From positions 34,453,444 to 34,517,443 of the forward strand of contig CM065698.1 in assembly GCA_017654935.2 (NCBI GenBank): a DNA stretch of 64,000 nt, in the 5' to 3' direction. Source of the stretch: Phymorhynchus buccinoides (taxonomy: Eukaryota > Mollusca > Gastropoda > Neogastropoda > Raphitomidae). Below, in pieces: positions 1 through 13,979 of the stretch (positions within the stretch are counted from its first letter, which is position 1; each line of letters starts with the position of its first letter). The notes beneath the pieces were generated by a model, which saw only the letters and a program-made list of their open reading frames with translations, made no database searches and was not told where the DNA came from. The position numbers and the translations under genes are program-made.

Positions 1-248
1 TAAAACTGACCTGTTTTAAGACCCCACCTATTTGAGACCCATTTTTTCTGACTTTTGGGGAGTCTTAAAATAGAGGTTTGACTGTACAGGGGAACCTCCC
101 TTATAAGACCTTCAAAAATCATCCAAAATGAGGTCTTAAAGGGAGGGGTCCTATAAGGGAGGTCATTTTAATACTTACAAAGAAGGGCAATGTCTCAGAG
201 AAGTAGGTCTTATATGGGAGGGAGTCTAATAAGGGAGGTTCCACTGTA
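1..248. repeat. MITE family A copies (CAGTGGAACCTCCCTTATAA)
   Basis: Positions 85-248 are a full palindromic MITE with ends TACAG(T/G)GGAACCTCCC and GGGAGGTTCCACTGTA and internal AATTTTAATACTTACAAAGA. Positions 1-84 are the 3' part of a related subfamily ending GAGGTTTGACTGTA. Confidence 0.88.
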
Positions 249-392
249 TTAGGATAAGTATCTTACCATTCATCAAGCCAGGACTTGGGTAAGTGGCATG
301 TCCCTTCTGAATTTTGTGTGTAAATTTCTTGGTCTGGTTGGTTTTATGTTCGTCTCACTTAGTAGTTCACATTTGTCTCCCCGCCGAGTATG

Positions 393-469
393 ACGCACAC
401 ACACACACTTGTGCAAACAGACACGCACGCACGCACGCACGCACGCCATGCACGCATGCACACGCACGC

Positions 470-541
<72 letters not shown>
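393..541. repeat. (CACG)n/(CA)n microsatellite
   Basis: CACGCACG units merge into about 35 CA units. Confidence 0.97.
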
Positions 542-545
<4 letters not shown>

Positions 546-604
546 GCTTGAATCCATTCACTCATTCTTTCTCTTTCTTGCTTCTCAATATACACAGTGA
601 TAAT

Positions 605-831
605 TTAACCCTTTCACCGCCAAAGTCGCATTTTAGCACCACAGTGATTTAGCATCAAATTGGGGTCTATTATCCAAAGATCCTATTGTCTTAGTTTTGG
701 GAAGTAAGGATAGACCTTATGTTATATATGTCACAGAATAGTTCCCAGTACTGCAGATGGATTTTGTTCTCTACCCAGGTACATTTGATGGACATTTCTG
801 GCTGAAATATGGCAGGGTCAGAAAGGGTTAA
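605..831. repeat. Family B MITE (TTAACCCTTTCACCGCC), piggyBac-like
   Basis: Starts TTAACCCTTTCACCGCCA and ends AGAAAGGGTTAA. TTAA at both ends and CCCT/AGGG termini are the hallmarks of piggyBac-type elements. There is no coding capacity. Confidence 0.85.
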
Positions 832-1061
832 AAAAATCCATATCAGTGCACAATATACAAATATCTGTGGGTTTTTTAATCCATCTTTACTAAACGCATG
901 TTCAACTTGAGATCATAAAACTTTTCTTCTTCTTTATCTGCGTTCACAGACCATATGGCCATAATGGGTAAGATACATATGTGTCTGGTTTTCAGTTCTC
1001 ACTGGTCTCCCCGCTGCATACAGCCGACACATTCCGATTCTGGAGGATCTCAGAGGAGAAC

Positions 1062-1257
1062 AATTATTTGGAAGATTTTTTTTTTAAAAGGCAGGAGAAT
1101 GGGCCAATAAGTCAGAAAGATAGTACGGTAGATGACAGAAAGCAAAGGGAAAAGGCAGAGTCAAAGAGAGTGGCAGATAAGAGGAAGTTACTAGCACATA
1201 ACTTCCAGAAGGTGGGGGAACTATTTTTACAAAGACCCCCCCGGTATCCCCACGGGG
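1062..1257 (-). repeat. SINE-like family C copy (CCCCGTGGGGATACC head)
   Basis: On the - strand: CCCCGTGGGGATACCGGGG, then ATAGTTCCCCCACCTTCTGG-like sequence and CTTTGACTCTGCCTTTTCCC. Full copies of this family end in a (GAA)n tail. This one is tail-truncated. Confidence 0.78.
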
Positions 1258-1369
1258 AAGATAAGGAATGTTTTGGGTATAAAGGTCAAGATGTGCCACC
1301 CCCCCCCCCCCCGGCGCCCCCCGGCCCCCAACCCCCCCCCCCCCCCCCCCCCACCCCTACATTTCTCGG

Positions 1370-1760
1370 TTAATTCCATTTTTCCCGTTTTTGCCTTTCT
1401 TACCCAACATGAAAGCTGTATTTTATGAACATTTTCAGCTAATTATCTTTGTTCAATAATTAATTGCAGTCATGATAAAAGGCCATTATCAAATAGGACC
1501 CCGCCCTATGTACTGATAAAGGCCATTATCAAATAGGACCCCCCCCTATGTACTGCAGTACACAGCGGCATTTGTCACAATCGTGGTTCATTGCGTTTTC
1601 CCGTCTTATAGTGGGGGTTAGGGTTAGGGTTATTATTCCAAAAAGATAATTAGCTGAAAAGGTTCATAAAATACAGCTTTATGTTTGGTAAGAAAGGCAA
1701 AAACGGAAAAATTGAATTAGCCGAGAAATGCAGGGGAGGTGGCACATCTTTACCTTTACC
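1370..1760. repeat. Palindromic MITE with CCGTTTTTGCCTTTCTTAC
   Basis: The left (TTCTCGGTTAATTCCATTTT, CCGTTTTTGCCTTTCTTAC) and right (GTAAGAAAGGCAAAAACGG, CCGAGAAATGCA) ends are inverted. A GGCCATTATCAAATAGGACC block is duplicated inside. There is a short (TTAGGG)3-like stretch at 1618-1636. Confidence 0.82.
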
Positions 1761-2113
1761 AAAATGTTAACCAAATGTACACGCATGACATCCCCACATC
1801 CCCTGAAGGACAGGGCGGTCTAAAATAAAACCTTAGTTCTATTTTGATACCAAGTACGCTTTAGTTTCTTGTTCTTAGAATAGAACCTCATTATTGATTG
1901 TCTCTCTCTCTCTCTCTCTGTGTTTTTCCCTTTCCCCACTCAACTGTGTAAAGACTGAATGTTGTTTCGGGGTTGAATGATTTGATTATTGAACCAGCTA
2001 TGGACAAATAATATGAGTAGGGGCAAAAGGGAAATGCTGCAAAGTGCAATTGATTTGTTATTGGTTTTTGTTTACCAGTCACTTTTTTGTTCGTTTTTAG
2101 GATGGAAAATGTA

Positions 2114-2289
2114 TACAGTGGAATCTCCCTTATAAGACCTTCAAAAATCATCCAAAATGAGGTTTTATAAGGGAGGGGTCTTATAAGGGAGGTAATTTTA
2201 ATACTTACAAAGGACAATGTCTCAGAAAAGTAGGTCTTATATGGGAGGGAGTCTTGTAATGGGAGGTCTTATAAGGGAGGTTCCACTGT
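2114..2289. repeat. MITE family A copy
   Basis: About 176 bp with inverted ends TACAGTGGAATCTCCC/GGGAGGTTCCACTGT and the same internal core as the copy at 85-248. Confidence 0.9.
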
Positions 2290-2487
2290 TTTGTGAGTGT
2301 CTCTCTCTGCCTGTCTCTTGTGTTAAATTATTGTTTTTGTTGGATGAATTAATTTGATATTGAACCTCCGTAATGCATTGTGTGTGTGGAAAAAGGAAAT
2401 GCTGGATTGATTTTTTTATCTGCTCTGGTTTAAAAACTTAATTTGAAGAAAAAACCCTTCATAATACATCATGATATTGATGTGTGT

Positions 2488-2698
2488 TCAGAGCTCCCAA
2501 TCATCCCGCAAAAACAAGGGGTCCCAGGGACTGCTTTCGCTTACAGTACAGAGGGTCCTAGAGGTGGGAGGGATAGAGGGTCCCAGTGGCATTGCGAATA
2601 CTACAAATAATTTTTCTAGTGCATCCCTGGGACCCCTTACACATTCTTTTAGAGGGTCCTTTAGAATTTAGTACTTCATAGACCCTGGGAGCCCTGGT
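2488..2698. repeat. CAGGGCTCCCAATC MITE
   Basis: CAGAGCTCCCAATCATCCCG to CCTGGGAGCCCTG; contains GGGTCCCAGTGGCATTGC and TAGTGCATCCCTGGGACCCC. Confidence 0.82.
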
Positions 2699-2739
2699 GT
2701 TGTTTATTCTAATTTGGTATGTAATGCCTTGGATAAAAA

Positions 2740-3546
2740 ATAACATCAGTTTGGGGGTCTATGAAGTACTAAAATTCTAAAGGACCCTCTAAAAGAATGT
2801 GCAGACGGTCCCAGGGATGCACTCAGTAAATTCATTTTAGCATTAGCAATGCCACTGGGACCCTCTATCTCAGTCTCTTCTCTATCTTGTCTCCAGCGTA
2901 TTCAAAACACAGCTGCTCGTCTTGTCCTTAGGAAGAAAAAGTTCGATCATGTTAGCCCTCTTCTGCGTTCTTTGCACTGGCTTCCTGTCGCAGACAGAAT
3001 TGAGTATAAATTAAACACACTTTGCTATAAATCTATTCATAAAGCTGCTCCATCTTACCTCTGAGACAATATTTCCATCTATACGCCAGCTCGCACTTTA
3101 CGTTCAGTTTCTGACCCTCTTTCTCTCCAGATCCCTAGGTATAAGCTTTCAACTGTTGGTCGGCGCTCTTTTGCTGTCTCAGGACCGACCTCCTGGAACA
3201 AACTTCCTCTCTCCCCTCCGTCAGCGACCGACTCTCTCTCTGCTTTCAAAGCTAACCTCAAAACCCACCTGTTCCCCCGTCATTAAAGCTCCTCTCTCTT
3301 ATCTCTCTCTCTCTCTTGCCATTAGGTCTGTTTCTGCTATATTCCATTTATGTCATCTGTGTGTGTTCGCTTTGTATTGCGTTTTTGTTTGAATGCGCTA
3401 TGAATGCTAACGTGTGCGTAGCGCTTTGATTTGATTTCTATCAAGATTCAGACCACCGTATAAATACTGTATGTTGTTGTTGTTGTTATGCTGTAAGTGA
3501 AGGAGTCCCCGGGACCCTCATTTTGCAGGATGATTGGGAGCCCTGA
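2740..3546. repeat. CAGGGCTCCCAATC MITE, inverted, interrupted by the LINE at 2866
   Basis: Left part to about 2865 and right part 3488-3546 (GTAAGTGAAGGAGTCCCCGG ... GGGAGCCCTG). About 20 bp of the MITE are missing at the insertion point. Confidence 0.8.
2866..3487 (+). mobile_element. LINE 3' fragment (L2/CR1-like reverse transcriptase tail) inside a MITE
   Basis: The + strand reads LQRIQNTAARLVLRKKKFDH, SPLLRSLHWLPVADRIEYKL and, past a stop, TPARTLRSVSDPL and FAVSGPTSWNKLPL, the usual C-terminal end of L2/CR1-type LINE proteins. It is followed by a 3' end with GCGCTTTGATTTGATTT and a (TTG)n tail. It interrupts an inverted copy of the CAGGGCTCCCAATC element. Confidence 0.85.
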
Positions 3547-3722
3547 TTTACTCATTCAAGCTCTTTCTCTCTTTGTCGCTCTCTCTGTCTCTGCCAGTCT
3601 GTCTCTGTCTCACCTCCTTTCTTGGCTTCACTCTGCTCGATAGCCTTAATGTTTGTTTGTCCTTCACCGCTTAGTGTCAAAGTCAGGGCAGTCAAGTGGG
3701 GCTGCACCTTGCACAAAACCTT

Positions 3723-6486
<2,764 letters not shown>

Positions 6487-6569
<83 letters not shown>

Positions 6570-6855
6570 CCCTCCCTCCCTCCCCCTAGGGCTGTCCCTC
6601 CCTCCCTCCCTCCCTCCCCAGGACTGGGTGGAAAAAAACGAATTGTATTGCTTATTTCATGTTTCCCTGATTAAATAAAATTTCGTTTTCTCTCTGTTTT
6701 TCACTTGCTTTTTCTCCCCTCTCCCTGCAGTTCTCTCTGCCAATCATTACAATCATTAAAAAAAACAAAAACCCATGTTTTCCCCTTCAAACCACCACTT
6801 CCCATCTTTCCTATCTTGCCTCTCTGTCTTTTTTCACACACATGGATCTGATATC

Positions 6856-6909
<54 letters not shown>

Positions 6910-6930
6910 CTCTCTCTCTCTCTCCCCCCA
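6487..6930. repeat. Two copies of a unit with long (TC)n tracts
   Basis: ATGGATCTGATATCTAATC precedes (TC)n at 6487 and again at 6859. Each is followed by TCCC-rich sequence, GG(A)TGGGTGGAAAAAA and CTCATGTTT(C)TCTG. This is a direct duplication of about 370 bp. Confidence 0.88.
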
Positions 6931-7374
6931 CCTCCCTCACCGCAATTCCCGGGATGGGTGGAAAAAACCATTGTATTGCTTAGTCTCATGTTTCTCTGTT
7001 TAATAAAATTTTGTTTTGTTTTCTCTCTGTTTTTCTCTTGCTTTTTCTCCCCCCCTCCAGTCCTCTGCCAATCATTAAAAAAAATGTTGCCCCTTTAACC
7101 TTGCCTGAGCCAGTGCCTCATTAACCCTTTCCCTACTCTGCTGTTGCTCTTTGTTGAGACAGATGTAGTGACAGGTCATTGACACAAGACTAGTAGAACT
7201 CTTTCACTTTTTTTAAACCAGGACTTTTCCTTTCTTTTTAAAAAAACCCAAACCCCACCTCCTTTTGTCTAATCATGATGTAAGATTCTATTAAAAAAAT
7301 TTCGTGGGTAAAGGTCAATTTTTCGGTTAACATTTTTCCCGTGCCACCAAAAAAAAAGCTGTATTTTATTAACC

Positions 7375-8045
7375 CCCTGCATTTCTCGGTTCTAATATTC
7401 CATTTTCCCGTTTTTGCCTTTCCCGTTACCATACAGTATTCCCTAAAAGCTGTATTTTAATATGAACCTTTTTGTTTGTAGCCTAATAAACTTGCAATTG
7501 AGAATACTAACCCTATCCCTAACGCGGGCCGCGCGGTGGGGGGCGGGGGGGCACAGGCCATTATCTAATAGGGCACGGGCACGGGGGCAAACCCCGGGGA
7601 CCCCTATGTATGGTGCAGGGGGGCACACGACGCGCGGGGGGGGCATTTGTCACAGTCGGGGTTCATTGCGTTTTCCGCGGGGGACACCGTCTATGGGGGT
7701 GGGGAGGGGGCGGGGGGGGGGGGGGGTTAGGGGGGGGCGTAGGGACACGTATTCCAAAAGGTTATTAGCTAAAAATCGGCCGGGGGTTAAAATCAACCGG
7801 CGGCTAGGGAGCGGCGGGCGCGCGGGGCACCGCTTTATGTACCGGTAAGAAAGGCAAAAACGGAAAATTGCAATTAACGCAGCGGGCCGGGCGGAAATGC
7901 AAGGCACACCAGCGCAGCAACCACACAGGGGGGAACGCCGCCGCGGCACCAGGCGGAGGGCGGGGGGGGGGGGGGGGGGGGGGGTGGGGCGGCGGCACAC
8001 CACGCGGGGGGATCGCTGGGGGGGGGGCGGGGCTGGGCCACACCT
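7375..8045. repeat. Copy of the same MITE broken up by G/C-rich insertions
   Basis: The order of conserved blocks matches 1370-1760 (TTCTCGGTT, CCGTTTTTGCCTTTC, GGCCATTATCTAATAGGG, CATTTGTCACAGTCG, TTCATTGCGTTTTCC, TATTCCAAAAGG, AAGAAAGGCAAAAACGGAAA). Short G- or C-rich strings are wedged between them throughout. This could be true decay or an assembly/consensus error. Confidence 0.7.
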
Positions 8046-8227
8046 GTACCTCTTTGTTATTTTTTAAAGGGAGTTATGAAAAAAAAAATAATGTCCTTGC
8101 TGAAGACCCACTGACCCAGCAAGATATTTCTAGTGCGAGTGATCATTGCTAGATTTTCGCTCGTGGGCAATTATATTGATGTTTACGATGCAAAGTGTAT
8201 TATTCAACTTTCAAGAACATTTTCTAG

Positions 8228-8636
8228 TACAGTGGAACCTCCTTTATAAGACCTTCAAAAATCATCCAAAATGAGGTTTTATAAGTGAGGGGTCTTATAT
8301 TTATAAGGGAGGTAATTTTAATACTTACAAAGAAGGGCAATGTCTCAGAGAAGTAGGTCCAGGGTTCATAGGGGCCTTACCAGTCCTTATAAGTCTTGAC
8401 CAATTGAAATCTCCAAGTAAGGCCTTACAAGAAAACGCGGATATCTGTGCCAGCCATAGTTTTTCTATCTGCTTAGACATTGTTCACAATGCTGGGAAAG
8501 TGTTCCTTTCAAGATCATTGGCTAAAAGATGGACATTATCCTTAGGCCTACAGGTCCTTGCTTGGGGATAGCTGAAAGCCCTGGGAACCCTGAGGTCTTA
8601 TATGGGAGGGAGTCTTATAAGGGAGGTTCCACTGTA
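8228..8636. repeat. MITE family A copy split by a CAGGGTTC...GAACCCTG element
   Basis: The outer MITE runs 8228-8359 and 8593-8636. The 233-bp insert 8360-8592 begins CAGGGTTCAT and ends GGGAACCCTG, with AGGTC on both sides, so it inserted after the MITE. Confidence 0.85.
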
Positions 8637-8998
8637 TATATGTTGCATGAATACTGCTCAACAAAAGTAGTTTTCACCATAAATCTGATGGAAGAAATAT
8701 GTTCAAAATACTACTGCGAGGAACATGCAGCCAAAATAGTTTTGTAAAGACGTGCTTGGTGCGGTTCTTTTCATCAAAGATTTCTTGATTCAGTCATTTT
8801 AATTAAACAGCTTGACTTTGTGTGTGGCGGAACAGCCGTGTTGAATGAAAGTGTGTTCAAACGGTTGTGTTGAATTCAGTGATCGCGCTAGGAATTTTGA
8901 AAACCAGTCCCATCAGCGACAATGCCCCCCAATAACCGGTGCCAAAACCAGCCCCAGGAAAGAAGAACCAATGAAAAAGCACAATATCAAAGCCTCTG

Positions 8999-9244
8999 TT
9001 AACCCTTTCACCGCCAGCCATATTTCAGCCAAAAATTGCTATTAAATTTACCCGGGTACAGAACAAAATCCATCTGCAGTGTTGGGGATTCTACTGTGAC
9101 ATAAAATAGTCTATCCTTACTTCCTAACACTAAGACAATAGGGTCTTTGGATAATAGACCCCATTTTGAATTTGATGCCTTTTAGTGACATAGATGTTAA
9201 ATCACTGTGGTGCTAAAATGCGACATTGGCGGTGAAAGGGTTAA
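8999..9244. repeat. Family B MITE
   Basis: A 246-bp complete copy, TTAACCCTTTCACCGCCAGC to GGCGGTGAAAGGGTTAA. Confidence 0.9.
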
Positions 9245-9647
9245 ACAGTGTATCAGTCCTAGCCAAAAAATTATCAGTCCCTGGGACTGACTGGTCAAAT
9301 TGTTTTCAATATTTTGGTTTTGCAGTCAGTATTTTACTGATATTTACCAGTAAACGCGATCACTGACTGAATGTCCTTGAATACAGGGCTGGCTCAGGCT
9401 GGCTTTACAAGGGATTTGTAGCTCAATGGTTAGCGCCCCTTTTAGGGCTTCCCTTTCTCGTATTTTCATTGTCCTCTGAAGGAAAGCTGACAAAAAGAAA
9501 CCAAAGGTCGACCGACACACTACAACATTACTATATATGCAATTGACTGTTCTTATTGGAGTTCATACCTGGCGTTGTGGAACTGTGACCTTTGAAAATG
9601 TTTTTGCCCGTCTCTGTCTCTCTTTCAAGACAGAAAGAGACGGTCTT

Positions 9648-10460
<813 letters not shown>

Positions 10461-10672
10461 CCCCCCCCCCCCCCCCCCCCCTGTGTGAACGTCTGTTTGT
10501 CTCAACCTCTCTTTCTGACCTGTGGAGTTGCATCACATGTTCTGCTTTAAAGACCCCCACGTCACGTGTCACATTCCCTCTGATACTAGGAAGCTTTCTT
10601 AAGATGTCTTACCAGCTATAAGAGGGAAAACATGTGAAAACCGTGATTTTGACACGGGACGTGCTGGGTCTT

Positions 10673-10915
10673 TAACCCTTTCACCGCCAGCCATTTTTCA
10701 GCACATTACATTTCCATTACACTTACCTGGATAGAGACAAAAATCTGTCTGTAATATTGGGGATTCCTCTGTAACATTTTTAAAGTAAGGCCTATCCTTA
10801 CTTCCCCAAAATTAAGAGAATAGGGTCTTTGGATAACAGACCCTGATGCCTTTTAGTGACATGGGTGTTAAATCATTATGGTGCAAAAATGCGACGTTGG
10901 CGGTGAAAGGGTTAA
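10673..10915. repeat. Family B MITE
   Basis: Complete copy with TTAA at both ends and perfect CCCTTTCACCGCC inverted termini. Confidence 0.9.
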
Positions 10916-11329
10916 AAGCCATTTATTTTTGTCTGCCATCGCACCCCACCTTGACCTGTCCGGCAGTTGTGATCTGCCCCTTTCCTATTCCCCTCCGCTA
11001 GGGTTTCAACCTGTGAGTGTGACCTAACCATTCCTCTCTCACAATTTTCTCTGTCACACTGACACAGTGACATTTGGGGGGGGGGAGATTGAAGCAATTT
11101 TTGCCCATGCCATTACCTAACCTCTCTCATCTATCAGTATTACCCTTGGAGTCAAACTAGAAGACCTCATTCCCATGAATGCCTGATAAAACGCTTTTTA
11201 AACTTTTTGTTTGTTTTGCCCCACATGGCCGAAAGGCCGAAGAGGGCGTTAAACCCTATTATCACTTTTGTTTTGTTTTGAGTCAAGTGGTACTAAACAG
11301 TAAGCACTTAAAGCAGCGTTATTCATTTT

Positions 11330-11336
11330 GAGAGAG

Positions 11337-11380
<44 letters not shown>

Positions 11381-11513
11381 AAATAAAATAAAATCTGTTT
11401 TATTGCCATTAGCAAACAAACGCCCTTATGGCAAGGGGGGAACAACCATTTAACATTCAAGGTAGACAACACTGGAATAAATGAAAAATATAACTTAAGA
11501 GAGAGAGAGAGAG

Positions 11514-11552
<39 letters not shown>

Positions 11553-11654
11553 GAACGAACTGGAACACTGGACAATTTTATTGTCATTACCACAAACAGG
11601 TCTGATGACAAGGGGGGGGGGGGGGGGGGGGGGTACTTGAATATTTTCAATAAA

Positions 11655-11696
<42 letters not shown>

Positions 11697-11789
11697 CACT
11701 GGAACATGGACATTTTATTGTCATTACCTCACAGGTCTGATGACAAGGGGGGGGGGGGGGAGAGGGGGTACTTGAATATTTTCAATGAA

Positions 11790-11857
<68 letters not shown>

Positions 11858-11860
11858 AAA
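11330..11860. repeat. Four-unit (GA)n repeat array
   Basis: Units with (GA)n, AACACTGGA, TTTTATTGTCATTACC, GGTCTGATGACAAGGGGG and TACTTGAATATTTTCAAT repeat with shifting (GA)n and G homopolymer lengths. Confidence 0.9.
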
Positions 11861-12507
11861 CGTAAAAGTAAAAAGAGGAGAGAACTCCTGTGTGAACAAC
11901 ACTTTGGACGATTTGGGGCGCAAAACATGAAAAGGAAATGACCTAACGGTAATCGGTTCAATTGGTGGGAGAGTTGCAGTGAAAGGTTGAAGACAAAATG
12001 GTATCTGTCTGCCTTGTTACGAGAAAAAAAAAAGGAGATTGGTTGGGTTTGTTCAGGCTGTGTGTGTGTCACGGTGTGTGCAACTGCATACATGTGTGCG
12101 AGTGTGCATACAGTGTCTCTGTCTGTCCGTATGTCTGCTCATCTGTCTGTCTGTCTGTCTGTCTCAGTGTCTGTAATGAGTCCTTCTGAATCATGTCCAT
12201 AGCTGCGTAACTTAACCCTCTCGCTTTACACTAATTACAGACAAAACTAGTGTTCAGATTCTTTCACATACTTTCAGGAAAATCTTGTCTTGTCAGCCCT
12301 ACAGTTACTATCACATCATTGCACATGAGAAGCTCCTTCATAGTGTGTGCATAACCAGCCAGAACTTAGAGCGTGATGAAAATGCCATCAGAGGGGGTCT
12401 CAGAGTGAGGGCAAGCTACCAGCGGATTTGGGCGGCTAGAAATGAATACACAGAGGCAACTTTCGGTTGGGTGGTTTTGGGCCGGAATAAATGCAAGAGG
12501 GTTGATC

Positions 12508-12898
12508 TACCATATTTTTCGGACTAGTATAAGGCAATAGTACTTCTCCTTCCAGATTCAGACCCCTTCACCTATTATTATGACTAACATAACCAGGGCT
12601 CCCAATCGACCCAGGGACTCCTTCACTTACAGTATAGATGGTCCTAGAGGCGGGATAGAGGGTCCCAGTGGCATTGCAAATGCTAAAAAGAATTTTTCTA
12701 GTGCATCCCTGGGACCCCCTGCACATTCATTTAGAGGGTCCTTTAGAACTTTAGTGCTTCATAGACCCCCAAATGGGGGTCCCTGGGAGCCCTGATAACA
12801 ATAATATAGTAAGAAAATATAACAAAAGAGTTTTGTGTAAAATGCAAGGGGTGCGCCTTCATAATAAGATGCGCCTAGTTATAGTCTGAAAAATACGA
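12508..12898. repeat. GGACTATAAGGC-type MITE with nested CAGGGCTCCC element
   Basis: The outer element begins ACCATATTTTTCGGACTAG and ends AGTCTGAAAAATACG, matching a simple copy at 54307-54464. The inner CAGGGCTCCC...GGAGCCCTG copy is 12593-12793. Confidence 0.82.
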
Positions 12899-12915
12899 TG
12901 TCTTTCAGTGCTGTG

Positions 12916-13871
12916 CGTGTTATTCAGTAACATGACCAGTTGACTGTTCATGCTTATAGCTGCATGTATACTTAATCTATGTCTTTCTGTGAACATTGTG
13001 CGTGTTATTCAGTAACATGACCAGTTGACTGTTCATGCTTATAGCTGCATGTATACTTAATCTATGTCTTTCTGTGAACATTGTGCGTGTTATTCAGTAA
13101 CATGACCAGTTGACTGTTCATGTTTATAGCTGCATGTATGCTTAATCTATGTCTTTCTGTGAACATTGTGTGTGTTATTCAGTAACATGACCAGTTGACT
13201 GTTCATGCTTATAGCTGCATGTATACTTAATCTATGTCTTTCTGTGAACATTGTGTGTGTTATTCAGTAACATGACCAGTTGACTGTTCATGCTTATAGC
13301 TGCATGTATACTTAATCTATGTCTTTCTGTGAACATTGTGCGTGTTATTCAGTAACATGACCAGTTGACTGTTCATGCTTATAGCTGCATGTATACTTAA
13401 TCTATGTCTTTCTGTGAACATTGTGCGTGTTATTCAGTAACATGACCAGTTGACTGTTCATGCTTATAGCTGCATGTATACTTAATCTATGTCTTTCTGT
13501 GAACATTGTGCGTGTTATTCAGTAACATGACCAGTTGACTGTTCATGCTTATAGCTGCATGTATACTTAATCTATGTCTTTCTGTGAACATTGTGTGTGT
13601 TATTCAGTAACATGACCAGTTGACTGTTCATGTTTATAGTTGGTTTCAACGGGTTTTATTATTCAACAATTTCAAAATATAAACAATAATGAGGTAACAG
13701 GGTAACAACAAGCATATAGCTTATAACGTAACATGTTTATAGTTGCATGTATGCTTAATCTATTGACTGTTCATGTTTGTAGCTGCATGTATGCTTAATC
13801 TATTGACTGTTCATGTTTGTAGCTGCATGTATGCTTAATCTATGTCTCTCTGTGTTGTGTGTGTTATTCAG
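12916..13871 (+). repeat. 85-bp tandem array ending at exon 1 acceptor
   Basis: Nine units of 85 bp start at 12916, 13001, 13086, 13171, 13256, 13341, 13426, 13511 and 13596. Each includes ATCTATGTCTTTCTGTG and GTGTTATTCAG. After an approximately 90-bp unrelated insert (about 13642-13735), shorter 54-bp units lead into the true acceptor GTGTTATTCAG at 13871. Every unit therefore carries a potential branch/pyrimidine region and AG. Confidence 0.94.
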
Positions 13872-13979
13872 GAAGAGCAGAAGACCACCGTGATCCTGCT
13901 GTACAGCGTTTTTGTCGCTGTGTTCGGCAACTCCTTTCTGTATGGCTACAACATCGGGGTGGTCAACACTCCATCCATG
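13872..13979 (+). CDS. SLC2A: Hexose transporter coding exon 1 of those visible (helix 1)
   Basis: Thirty-six codons running from [10 protein letters not shown] to GVVNTPSM form transmembrane helix 1, with the GLUT signature [11 protein letters not shown]. The acceptor is TTATTCAG and the donor is GTAAGA; both ends are phase 0. The upstream intron end belongs to an 85-bp tandem array that repeats the same TTATTCAG. The preceding N-terminal exon is not identified. Confidence 0.93.

Noticed and set aside
273..652. Cys/Val or His/Thr repeat proteins around CA microsatellites (also at 4190-4438, 19285-19650)
   Set aside because: They are translations of dinucleotide repeats, open in several frames, with no other coding evidence.
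940..1010. ATGGCCATAATGG followed by GTAAGA as the missing first exon of the transporter
   Set aside because: The same sequence recurs inverted near 34060-34110 and in part at 40505-40570 and 54915-54970, with GGTCTCCCTGCTGC, so it is a dispersed repeat. The phase would also not match exon 1.
1616..1640. Telomere repeat (TTAGGG)
   Set aside because: Only about three units within a MITE; a degenerate form is seen in its other copies.
7443..8152. Pro/Gly/Arg-rich ORFs in the G-rich tract
   Set aside because: They arise from G and C homopolymers in a corrupted MITE copy.
9416..9450. tRNA gene (TAGCTCAATGGTTAGCG)
   Set aside because: Only the D-arm-like part exists; no anticodon or T arm follows.
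12000..12200. CRISPR-like or regularly spaced CTGT array
   Set aside because: Simple microsatellite without spacers; the organism is a eukaryote.
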